A DNA stretch of 6,575 nucleotides from JBGOUJ01 sp041477005 (GTDB lineage Bacteria; Acidobacteriota; Terriglobia; Bryobacterales; JACQDG01): contig JBGOUJ010000443.1 in assembly GCA_041477005.1 (NCBI GenBank), forward strand, positions 1 through 6,575, in the 5' to 3' direction. Below the pieces are notes generated by a model. The model ran no database searches. It worked only from the letters and a program-made list of their open reading frames with translations, and was not told the DNA's origin. The stretch's first letter is position 1; each line of letters begins with the position of its first letter. This document shows positions 1-6,120 of this stretch, one piece after another. The translations under genes and the position numbers were made by a program.

Positions 1-422
1 CAACCGGCGTGTCAACGCCAGCGCGAACAGGACGAACAGGAGGGGCGAAGTAGGGCTGCAAGGCTCCGTTTCTAACGTCCGGCGTCCTCCTGCGTCTATT
101 GGGAATGGCGCCGATGTCCCTTCCTCGAGACCTCCGCTATGCCCTGCGCGCCCTGCGGCGCAGCCCCGGCTTCGCCTTCGCTGCCGTGCTCGTGCTGGCC
201 CTCGGAATCGGCGCCAACACGGCCATTTTCACGGTCGTCGATGCCGTACTATTGCAGCCGCTTCCCTATGCCGAGCCGGGCCGTCTGGTTCGACTCTATG
301 AACGCCTCGGGGGGAATCCCTACAATGTCGCCTCGGGGCCCAACTTCCTCGACTGGCAGCGTGAGGCGACAAGCTACCTCCAGATGGCCGCCTACGGCGA
401 CCAGGGCTTCAACCTTTCGGGA

Positions 423-720
423 ATCTTGCGGCGCTTGGCTTCGTGCTTTACTTCTCCCATCACCGGCAAGGCGCCCGTTCCGGTACCGATCACGAGCTGC
501 CGGCATCTCCACGGTATCTTCTCTCGATGGACAGCGGCGTATGTCCGATCAATCAGTCCTTCCAAGCGCAACCGCCACTGGGAGGACCGCTTCCTCACGT
601 TCGCGGAATGGGCCCATTCCTGCTCTCACTTTTATGTGCACCCCCGAGGCTCCGGCCCGAGAAGGTTCGGGTGTGCGACCATGAATCTTACCTCTCAAGA
701 ATTAGGGGCGGGGACCGGCC
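423..720. other. gene-poor stretch after the permease breakpoint
   Basis: No protein family is recognisable in any frame of this stretch, although frames are open because of high GC. It contains a perfect palindrome (605-620) and a small hairpin with arms CCCGA 656-660 and TCGGG 667-671 around a 6-nt loop. An AGGGG-type ribosome binding sequence at 704-708 lies ahead of the next gene. A convincing -35/-10 pair was not found. It probably includes the control region of the 721-2174 operon plus debris from the event that truncated the permease. Confidence 0.4.
605..620. repeat. perfect 16-bp palindrome
   Basis: GGAATGGGCCCATTCC is identical to its own reverse complement; symmetry breaks at the flanking bases 604 and 621. 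It lies about 100 bp ahead of the start at 721. Perfect palindromes of this size without a loop are typical of dimeric repressor or activator sites rather than RNA hairpins. There is no T-tract, so it is not an intrinsic terminator. An operator role is inference. Confidence 0.6.
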
Positions 721-1446
721 ATGGGTGAGGTGCGGATTCGAAACAGCGAACCGGCAGATAGGGGCAAGCGCAGTGCCGGGAGGCGCCTGGCGGAGGCCTT
801 GCTGGGGCCGGTGTTCAGACTGCTGCTGCTTATTCCCCTGGTGAGGCTTTCGAGGAGAAGGGCCTGGTGGAAATGGGTTCGGGGCGTTGGGTTCGTGGCT
901 GGCGTTGGTCTTCTAATCGCGGGCCGCGCGCATCCGGCGGTGTGGGCGTCGGGCGTGGTCTTGGCGGCCCTGGCCATGGTGTTGGGGCCGCTCGAGGATC
1001 CGGATCGGATGCAGAAGCTCGCGGAAACGCTGGGGGCCCGGCACGTCATAAACGGCGGCACTCTGGCGCGCGGAAATTTGCGGTTGGCGGTGGGGTCGCC
1101 ACTGCTGCTGTTGGTTACGCCGGAGGAGGTGCTGGTGGTGGCGGAGACAAAGCCGGACCAGGTGCGGGCACGATTTCGCCTGGTGGAGATCGAAGCGATT
1201 CTTGTGGAGGGGCAGGGCTACCGGCCGCACTATGTCAGCTTCGCCAAGGCGCCCCCCACGCGCGATGAGCGGGCTGACCGCGGGGCCACTTGCCGGCTGG
1301 AAGTGCGGTTTGCCGGGGAACCTTTGGAAGTCGAGTATCGAGGCGTTTTCGCGCTGCACCTGGCCGAGGTGGCGGCGCATACGCTCTACGAGTGCAAGCG
1401 GGTGCTCGCTCGAAGCCCTGCCGCGGCCCTATCGGTGATCGGATGA
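721..1446 (+). CDS. membrane protein of unknown function with C-terminal globular domain
   Basis: I do not recognise the family. The 241-residue product has a basic N-terminus followed by about three hydrophobic segments: residues ~24-43 (ALLGPVFRLLLLIPLVRL), ~55-69 and ~73-90. The arginine-rich SRRRAWWKWVR between the first two suggests a cytoplasmic loop. Residues ~95-235 look soluble and alternate short strands (LLLLVTPEEVLVV, ARFRLVEIEAILVEG, CRLEVRFAGEPLEVEY) before a final helix (LHLAEVAAHTLYECKRVL). That pattern resembles the bacterial PH-like beta-sandwich fold anchored to membranes, but this is inference from pattern only. The start has AGGGG at 704-708, 12 nt upstream. The stop overlaps the methyltransferase start as ATGA, so the two are very likely co-translated. 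Confidence 0.8.
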   Translation: MGEVRIRNSEPADRGKRSAGRRLAEALLGPVFRLLLLIPLVRLSRRRAWWKWVRGVGFVAGVGLLIAGRAHPAVWASGVVLAALAMVLGPLEDPDRMQKLAETLGARHVINGGTLARGNLRLAVGSPLLLLVTPEEVLVVAETKPDQVRARFRLVEIEAILVEGQGYRPHYVSFAKAPPTRDERADRGATCRLEVRFAGEPLEVEYRGVFALHLAEVAAHTLYECKRVLARSPAAALSVIG

Positions 1447-2174
1447 GAGACGAGGTCTGGAAGGACGAAGTACTGGTGCGGACTTTCTTGGCCGGGGTTC
1501 GCGGGGGCATCCCGTTTGCCGCCGAGCAAATCGACATCCTGCTGCGGGTCCTGGAAGCAGCGGGAAGGCCGGTCCGGTCCTTCGCCGATCTGGGGTGCGG
1601 GAGCGGCGTGCTGGCCCGGGCGGTCCTGGCAAAGTTTCCGCGAACGAGCGCGACGCTGGTGGATTTCTCCGCGCCGATGCTGCAGCGGGCGCGGGCTGGC
1701 CTGCGCGGCTATGGCTCGCGCGTGCATTTCGTGACGGCGGACTTGGGGAGCGCGAACTGGGTGGGGACCGTCGCCGGTCGAGCGCCGTTTGAGGCCGTGG
1801 TGTCGGGGTTCGCCATTCACCATCTGACGAACCGGCGGAAACGGGGGCTTTACGGGGAGATCTTCCAGTTGCTGAAGCCGGGGGGCCTGTTTGTGAACAC
1901 GGAGCACGTCGCTTCCTCGACGCCGTGGGTGGAAGACCTCTGCAATCGGCTGGTAGTCGATTCGCTTTACCGGTTCCATCGAAGCCGGGGCTCGCCGAAG
2001 AGCCGGGCGCGGATCGAGGCGGAGTTCGTGCATCGGCCGGACAAAGCGGCCAACATTCTGGCCCCGCTGGAGCAGCAGTGCCGCTGGCTGCGCGAGTGGG
2101 GCTTCGAGGACGTAGACTGCTACTTCAAGGCGTTTGAGATCGCGGTATTTGGGGGGCGGCGGGGGAAGGGCTGA
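1443..2174 (+). CDS. class I SAM-dependent methyltransferase
   Basis: The 243-residue protein should be a cytoplasmic Rossmann-fold methyl transferase using S-adenosylmethionine; the acceptor is unknown. Motif I is FADLGCGSGVLARA (residues ~47-60). The acidic residue at the end of strand 2 is in ATLVDFS (~70-76), motif IV is VVSGFAIHHL (~119-128), and the post-motif strand is LLKPGGLFVNTEH (~143-155). The C-terminus (WLREWGFEDVDCYFKAFEIAVFGG) is typical of small-molecule methyltransferases of the UbiE/trans-aconitate type. ATG 1443 is chosen because it overlaps the upstream stop (ATGA) and leaves a normal length; the frame is open back to 1290 but that part lies inside the previous gene. There is no strong ribosome binding site, consistent with translational coupling. 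The last 50 bp overlap the convergent peptidase gene. Confidence 0.88.
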   Translation: MRDEVWKDEVLVRTFLAGVRGGIPFAAEQIDILLRVLEAAGRPVRSFADLGCGSGVLARAVLAKFPRTSATLVDFSAPMLQRARAGLRGYGSRVHFVTADLGSANWVGTVAGRAPFEAVVSGFAIHHLTNRRKRGLYGEIFQLLKPGGLFVNTEHVASSTPWVEDLCNRLVVDSLYRFHRSRGSPKSRARIEAEFVHRPDKAANILAPLEQQCRWLREWGFEDVDCYFKAFEIAVFGGRRGKG

Positions 2175-3237
2175 GGGCTTGGTGGCGGCGGAGGATTTCC
2201 AGGGTCTTGTCGATGGGCAGGGCTTCCACGGTGTGGCCGCCGGAGGTTGTGGTCGTGGCGCGGAAGAGAGAGTTGTAGACGGCCTCTTCGGTGGCCTCGA
2301 TCACCGCGAGGAAGAGCGGCGAAATGGCGTCATTGGATACGAGCGGAGCCGCGGTGGCGCCCCCGGCGCGGGCGGTAGAAAAGGCGATGGCATAATCGCC
2401 GCTGCCGTTGGAGGCGGCCGAGCCGGTGCGGGCCAAACCCATCATCGCGCGGGCTGCCATGCGGCGAAGGTTGCGGGAGTCCACGGGGGCGTCGGTAGCG
2501 ATGACGACGATGACGGAGCCATCGGCGGAGGCGCGCTGGGGAGCGCCGCCGAGCTCCCGGCCCACCGGAGCGCCCGCGATCGTGAGCTGACCGCCCAAGT
2601 TCGTCTGGACCAGGACGCCGACCGTATAGCCGCGTTCCGCTAACCGGCGGGAGGAGGTCCCGATGCCTCCTTTGAAGCCGAAAGCCACGGTCCCGGTTCC
2701 TGCGCCCACGGCGCCCTCCTCGACCAGTCCACCCTTCGCGTTTTGAATCGCAGCGAAAACTTCAGCCCGGCCCACGTGCCGGCCGCGAATATCGTTCAGG
2801 TAGCCGTCATTGGTCTCGGCAACGAGCGGATTGATCGACCGAACGTCTTCGTTGCCGGGCAGGGCCAGCATGTAGTCGATCAAAGCGTCGGCGACGCGTG
2901 GGACGTTGAGGGTGGAAGTCAGCAGGATAGGCGTTTCAATCTCGCCCAGCTCGTTGACCTGCGTCGAGCCGGCCAGCTTTCCAAAGGCATTGCCGACGAA
3001 TACGGCGCCGGGCACTTTTTCCCGAAACAGGTTGCGCGTGTGCGGCAGGACGGCGGTAACCCCGGTGCGGATCGTGTCGCCCCGGATCAGCGTGGCATGG
3101 CCGACCGCCACCCCGGCCACGTCGGTAATGGCGTTCAGGGGGCCGGTCGGGAGGACGCCGGCGATCACGCCCAGGTCTCGGGCGCGGGGACGGGGTGAGG
3201 GCGGCGCGCCGGCGAGCATAGAAGCGAGCACCAACAT
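2125..3237 (-). CDS. P1/S58-family peptidase (DmpA/BapA-type aminopeptidase)
   Basis: The family is the Ntn-like S58 group (L-aminopeptidase D-amidase/esterase DmpA and beta-aminopeptidase BapA). These self-cleave before a serine that becomes the N-terminal nucleophile, and they remove N-terminal L-, D- or beta-amino acids. Conserved blocks are clear: RARDLGV, LPTGPLNAITDVAGVAVGH, KLAGSTQVNELGEIETPI, LPGNEDVRSINP, ETNDGYLNDIRGRHV, EGAVGAGTGTVAFGFKGGIG, and the cleavage site ADG-SVIVVIATDAP. The nucleophile is Ser241 (codon 2517-2515), followed by NGSGDYAIAFSTA (277-289). The 370-residue length is normal. Start ATG 3237 lies one base past the radical SAM stop (TGAGATG), implying coupling. A short hydrophobic N-terminus (MLVLASMLAGA) may be a signal peptide; ATG 3285 would give a longer, arginine-containing one but would overlap the upstream gene. 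The final ~17 residues (SPSPAAPQIPRS) look like an extension past the usual end. Confidence 0.92.
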   Translation of the reverse strand: MLVLASMLAGAPPSPRPRARDLGVIAGVLPTGPLNAITDVAGVAVGHATLIRGDTIRTGVTAVLPHTRNLFREKVPGAVFVGNAFGKLAGSTQVNELGEIETPILLTSTLNVPRVADALIDYMLALPGNEDVRSINPLVAETNDGYLNDIRGRHVGRAEVFAAIQNAKGGLVEEGAVGAGTGTVAFGFKGGIGTSSRRLAERGYTVGVLVQTNLGGQLTIAGAPVGRELGGAPQRASADGSVIVVIATDAPVDSRNLRRMAARAMMGLARTGSAASNGSGDYAIAFSTARAGGATAAPLVSNDAISPLFLAVIEATEEAVYNSLFRATTTTSGGHTVEALPIDKTLEILRRHQALSPSPAAPQIPRSQTP

Positions 3238-3238
3238 C

Positions 3239-4285
3239 TCAGCGACGAATCGTGTCGGCCGCCAGGCCCCAAAAATCCTCCACATAAAACGAGGAGACCA
3301 CGTTTCCAAATAGATAGCAGATAGACTTACAGGCGGGGATTTCGCCGTACAAGCGGCGGCCCCGCTCGAAGATCTTAGCAAAACTGCCGTCCTCGAGCAC
3401 ATTGCCGGCGATTTTCCGCAGCGGCTCGCAGGGATAAAAGACGTCGCCGTTGGGGTAGACGCGGGGAAACATCGTCGGATAGCAGTGAAATTCCCGGAAT
3501 TCGAGCAGCGTGCGCAGCAGCTTGGGAGTGCCGTTGATGGGGGCTTTGCGCTCGGCCCGGAGGCGGACCAACTTGTCCAAGAAAGCCCGGTAGCGGGGAT
3601 TGTGGAGCAGCGAGAAATCCGGGTGCAGGCCTTTCTGGGCGCTCTGGACCGAGAAGACGAATCCCTGCTCGGTGCAGTAGTCCAGGATGCGCTCCGCCTC
3701 GCCGATGTTCCATTCTTCCAGGACGCAACTGATGGTGATGGAGCGCGGGGGCAGAACCGACCGGGCCATTTGCAGGTTGGCCAGCACCTTTTGGACCACG
3801 CTCGACTTGGTCAGATGGCCGGTCGCGTCGGGCGTGACGGCGTCGAGGCTCACAATCAGGCCGCTCAGGTGATCCAGGACGGCTTTTTGGGCTTCGAGCA
3901 GGACGCCGTTGGTCACCAGGATGACATCCAGGAACTTGGCCTCGCGGCGGGCGGCGCGGACCAGCTCCGCGATATCGGGCCGGATGAGTGGTTCACCGCC
4001 GGTGAAAAGAATCGTGTCCACGCCGCGGCGGATGGCGTGGAGCACACGGATGCTCTTGGCCGTGTCGAGCTCCTCGCTGAAGACTTCGGGGTTCTTCTGG
4101 GTGCAGTAGCTGCAATCCAGGTTGCACTTATGGGTGGCATAGAAAACGGCGGAATAGGGGCGAACGACGCTGCTGCGCTTGATGCGGCGGATGTAGAGAT
4201 TGCTGAAATAGGCGCGGAAGTTTTTGAGCACGAACGGGTAATAGCGAATCATCCCTTCGAGAAGGCGCTGTCGTTCGGATGCCAT
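3239..4285 (-). CDS. radical SAM protein with SPASM/twitch-like C-terminal cysteines
   Basis: The 348-residue enzyme has the radical SAM cluster motif CNLDCSYC (CX3CX2C; Cys54, 58, 61). It also has GGEP at 96-99, LVTNG at ~124-128 and ISL-type strand IVSLDA at ~144-149, all normal for the partial TIM barrel. The C-terminal part has HCYP (Cys268), YPNGDVFYPC (Cys286), a GNVLEDG turn and CKSIC (Cys319, Cys323). These four cysteines suffice for one auxiliary Fe-S cluster, as in reduced SPASM or twitch domains, not the seven of a full SPASM. Residues ~12-37 (MIRYYPFVLKNFRAYFSNLY then RRIKR) could form a membrane-facing amphipathic helix. ATG 4285 has AGG 7 bases upstream; ATG 4354 (23 residues longer) has GGAG 3 bases upstream and cannot be excluded. 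The substrate is unknown. It is first in an operon with the peptidase and is divergent from the MocR gene. Confidence 0.88.
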   Translation of the reverse strand: MASERQRLLEGMIRYYPFVLKNFRAYFSNLYIRRIKRSSVVRPYSAVFYATHKCNLDCSYCTQKNPEVFSEELDTAKSIRVLHAIRRGVDTILFTGGEPLIRPDIAELVRAARREAKFLDVILVTNGVLLEAQKAVLDHLSGLIVSLDAVTPDATGHLTKSSVVQKVLANLQMARSVLPPRSITISCVLEEWNIGEAERILDYCTEQGFVFSVQSAQKGLHPDFSLLHNPRYRAFLDKLVRLRAERKAPINGTPKLLRTLLEFREFHCYPTMFPRVYPNGDVFYPCEPLRKIAGNVLEDGSFAKIFERGRRLYGEIPACKSICYLFGNVVSSFYVEDFWGLAADTIRR

Positions 4286-4354
4286 GGGAAACCTAGTGTA
4301 CCTCGTAATCCAGCCCCGGGATTGTCGCCAGCCCGCCGCCGTCCACACCCCCAT

Positions 4355-4395
4355 CCACTCCGCCCTCCAGTCCGCTGCCCCACTCCGCCCTCCAG
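4355..4395. repeat. two perfect 16-bp direct repeats, 25-bp period
   Basis: CCACTCCGCCCTCCAG occurs at 4355-4370 and again at 4380-4395 with no mismatch; the 9-nt spacer is TCCGCTGCC. On the minus strand, which would be the transcribed leader of the radical SAM gene, each copy reads CTGGAGGGCGGAGTGG and carries closely spaced G-runs. The upstream copy plus following G's (GG-A-GGG-C-GG-AGT-GGGG) fits a two-layer G-quadruplex pattern. The repeat could be an operator pair, an RNA structure or a small tandem duplication. Confidence 0.7.
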
Positions 4396-4448
4396 AATGG
4401 ATCGGCTGTCTTTACCATCTATTGGTCCCATCGTGGGCCATGCTGCCG

Positions 4449-4477
4449 CTTATATGGTGAATTGGACCGACACACAA
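4449..4477 (-). promoter_or_regulatory. sigma-70-type promoter for the radical SAM-peptidase operon
   Basis: Read on the minus strand, TTGTGT (4477-4472) and TATAAG (4454-4449) are separated by exactly 17 nt. The -10 matches the consensus at 5 of 6 positions and the -35 at 3 of 6. Predicted transcription would begin near 4443, giving a leader of about 157 nt before ATG 4285. It overlaps the TTGG boxes that lie ahead of the MocR gene, which fits shared control of both directions. This is a prediction from spacing and match only. Confidence 0.5.
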
Positions 4478-4518
4478 TACCGTAAGTTGGATCTTGTATG
4501 GGCCACTAGTGTTGGTAT
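4462..4518. promoter_or_regulatory. candidate MocR operator: TTGG boxes at 25-bp spacing
   Basis: TTGG starts at 4462 (TTGGAC), 4487 (TTGGAT) and 4512 (TTGGTA), an exact 25-bp period. ATACC (4477-4481) and GGTAT (4514-4518) form an inverted pair within the same stretch. Two 8-bp palindromes sit at 4504-4511 (CACTAGTG) and 4521-4528 (TTGGCCAA). MocR regulators usually bind spaced direct repeats near their own promoters; for GabR, the reported box is ATACCA, whose complement TGGTAT is at 4513-4518. No well-matched forward promoter was found; TGGTATGCT at 4513-4521 could act as a weak extended -10 but would leave almost no leader. Confidence 0.35.
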
Positions 4519-4526
4519 GCTTGGCC

Positions 4527-4532
4527 AAGGGG
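4527..4532 (+). promoter_or_regulatory. ribosome binding site deciding the MocR start
   Basis: AAGGGG ends 6 nt before ATG 4539 and supports that codon over the in-frame upstream ATG 4494, which has no comparable sequence and would add 15 hydrophobic residues not expected in front of a GntR-type helix-turn-helix. Confidence 0.7.
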
Positions 4533-4538
4533 TCTCTT

Positions 4539-6089
4539 ATGGTATTCGAGCTCGACCGGCAGAATGGGAAGCCGCTGTATTTGCAAATCAAGAACAGGAT
4601 CGGCAAATTGATCGAAGAAGGGACGCTGGGGCCATCGGAACGACTGCCGGCCACGCGGGACCTGGCGCGGTCTCTGGCCGTGAATCGCCATACCGTGGTC
4701 AAGGCCTACGAGGAACTGGAGGTCGAGGGGAAGGTGCGCTCGGGAGTGGGGCAAGGCACCTTTGTCGCCGCCTTCGTGCGGCGCGCGCGCGGGGTGGCCG
4801 CCGACTCGTGCCGGGCGGCAGCGCCAGTGGATCGAGCGGATTTCGAGGGGCTCTGGGGGCGAAGCTCGCGAGCTCTCGAGCAGGGCGGCGTTGGGGAGCT
4901 GTTCTCTCACCTGCCGCAGCGGGGCGACGGGGTAACCGCCTTGACCTCCTGTTTGACGAGCATCGACTTCTTTCCGATGCGGGAGTTCCGCAACTGCGCT
5001 TACTATGCGCTGCAGAAGTACGGCGCAGAACTGCTCGACTTAGGGCCGACCCCAGGATTTGCGCCGTTCCTGGAGCATCTGCCGAAGCACCTGCTCCGGC
5101 ATGGCCTCGACGTAGAGCCGAATCAGATCTTGATCACCTGCGGCACGCAGCAGGGCATCGACCTGGTGGCGCGCACGCTCGTGAACCCGGGCGATACGGT
5201 GATCACCGAGGAGCTGACCTATCCGGGCGCGATCAGCACGTTCCGTAGCCTGGGGGCCGAGCTGGTTGGCGTGCCCTTGGATGCCGAGGGCATGAAGGTG
5301 GAGGCGCTGGAGAAGCTTCTTTCCTGGAAGAAGCCGAAGCTGCTATACACCATTCCCACGTTTCAAAACCCGACCGGGACGACCATGAGCGTGGCTCGCC
5401 GGAAGAGGCTGCTGGAGCTGGCGGCGCTCCACCGGTTCCCCATCCTCGAAGATCAGTACGCGAACGATCTGCGGCTGGATGGAGCGGCCGCGCTGCCGCT
5501 GGCGGCGATGGACCGGCAGGGCTGGGTCATCGCCGTGGGCAGCCTGTCCAAGGTCTTGTTCCATGGGCTGCGGGTGGGGTGGATCCTCAGCCCGATCGAT
5601 TCGATCCGGCGGCGCGTCGTGGCGCTGAAGCAGGCGGTGGATCTGCAGACGACGTACCTGGTGCAGGGCATCATCCTCGAGTTCATGCGGCGAGGGTACC
5701 TGGAGAAGTATCTGAAGCGCCGGCTGATCCAGTTGCGGGCGCGGCGCAACGCCATGCGACAGGCGATGAAAGAATACTTGCCGCCGCAAGCCTCGTGGTA
5801 CGAGGTAGAGGGAGGGGTCTGCTACTGGGTGACGCTGCCTCCACCGCTGCGCGCCGATGAGGTGCTGCTCGAGGCGCGCAAGCGCGGGGTGGTGTTTGCA
5901 CCCAAGAACGTGTTCCATGTCGGGTCCTCGGCCAACGATGGCATGCGTTGGGGCTTCACCGATCTGACCGAAGAGAGATCGCGGGCCGCGGTGCGCGTGA
6001 TCGGGCAGATCCTGCGGAAAATGCTGGCCGCGGAGACCAGGCCGTTGACAGCAGCCCCGCAGACCGACTATCTCCGGGCGCCGGTCTAA
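4539..6089 (+). CDS. MocR-family transcriptional regulator (GntR wHTH + PLP aminotransferase-like domain)
   Basis: The 516-residue protein begins with a GntR winged helix at residues ~1-80: PLYLQIKNRIGKLIEEG, then LPATRDLARSLAVNRHTVVKAY, and the wing VGQGTFVA. A ~60-residue linker leads into a fold-type I aminotransferase-like domain (~140-500). Visible cofactor motifs are GTQQG (~202-206), TYPG (~227-230), the TFQNPTG asparagine (Asn277), ILEDQY (Asp305, Tyr307), the Schiff-base lysine in GSLSK (Lys338) and the carboxylate-binding arginine in MRWGF (Arg471). PLP binding is therefore expected. MocR proteins act as PLP-dependent sensors, usually of amino-acid or vitamin B6 metabolites, and often control the divergent gene, here the radical SAM-peptidase operon. 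Oddities are EDQY in place of the common EDDY and FHGLRVGW in place of PGLRxGW. The ligand cannot be assigned from the sequence. Confidence 0.93.
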   Translation: MVFELDRQNGKPLYLQIKNRIGKLIEEGTLGPSERLPATRDLARSLAVNRHTVVKAYEELEVEGKVRSGVGQGTFVAAFVRRARGVAADSCRAAAPVDRADFEGLWGRSSRALEQGGVGELFSHLPQRGDGVTALTSCLTSIDFFPMREFRNCAYYALQKYGAELLDLGPTPGFAPFLEHLPKHLLRHGLDVEPNQILITCGTQQGIDLVARTLVNPGDTVITEELTYPGAISTFRSLGAELVGVPLDAEGMKVEALEKLLSWKKPKLLYTIPTFQNPTGTTMSVARRKRLLELAALHRFPILEDQYANDLRLDGAAALPLAAMDRQGWVIAVGSLSKVLFHGLRVGWILSPIDSIRRRVVALKQAVDLQTTYLVQGIILEFMRRGYLEKYLKRRLIQLRARRNAMRQAMKEYLPPQASWYEVEGGVCYWVTLPPPLRADEVLLEARKRGVVFAPKNVFHVGSSANDGMRWGFTDLTEERSRAAVRVIGQILRKMLAAETRPLTAAPQTDYLRAPV

Positions 6090-6101
6090 GCGTGGTCTAA
6101 G
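6083..6101. repeat. 8-bp direct repeat over the MocR stop codon
   Basis: GGTCTAAG is present at 6083-6090, where it includes the TAA stop, and at 6094-6101. AGACCG (6061-6066) and CGGTCT (6082-6087) also form a 6-bp inverted pair across the gene's end. These are short and could be chance; no T-tract follows. Confidence 0.3.
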
Positions 6102-6120
6102 TTCTAACTAGGCAAGGGCT

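Larger units (their letters stand above)
105..728 (+). pseudogene. truncated ADOP/MacB-like ABC transporter permease remnant
   Basis: Residues 1 to about 106 match the N-terminus of acidobacterial duplicated orphan permeases (FtsX/MacB type). There is a cytoplasmic DLRYALRALRRSPGF segment, a long transmembrane helix beginning FAAVLVLALGIGANTAIF, then VDAVLLQPLPY and the start of the periplasmic domain (DWQREA, GFNLSG). Full members are around 800 residues. Here recognisable homology stops near base 422, after NLSG, and the remaining ~100 codons in the same frame resemble nothing I know. Neither other plus frame recovers the family, so a simple frameshift is unlikely; deletion or recombination fits better. 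Possible starts are TTG 99, ATG 105 and ATG 114; a GGGA at 101-104 would suit 114. The open frame ends with TGA 726-728, overlapping the next start by 8 nt. It is most likely a dead remnant, though a one-helix membrane peptide could still be made. Confidence 0.75.

Noticed and set aside
1..98. Possible end of a neighbouring gene at the left edge, including a minus-strand hydrophobic stretch and a 9-bp imperfect tandem repeat at 25-42
   Set aside because: No start codon or family motif was found on either strand; the hydrophobic translation is too short to call a gene.
2134..3313. Several plus-strand ORFs opposite the peptidase
   Set aside because: They lie antisense to a gene with strong family motifs along its length and encode Gly/Asp/Arg-rich, family-free translations.
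4249..4431. Gly/Arg-rich 60-codon minus-strand ORF in the radical SAM leader, as a possible precursor peptide
   Set aside because: It has no ribosome binding site, overlaps the radical SAM start out of frame, and its Gly/Arg content is explained by the G-rich direct repeats. It lacks a recognisable leader-core layout.
3485..5248. Very long plus-strand open frame (587 codons) across the radical SAM gene and into the MocR gene
   Set aside because: It is antisense to the radical SAM gene, passes the intergenic region and enters the MocR gene in a wrong frame; its translation is compositionally biased and matches no family.
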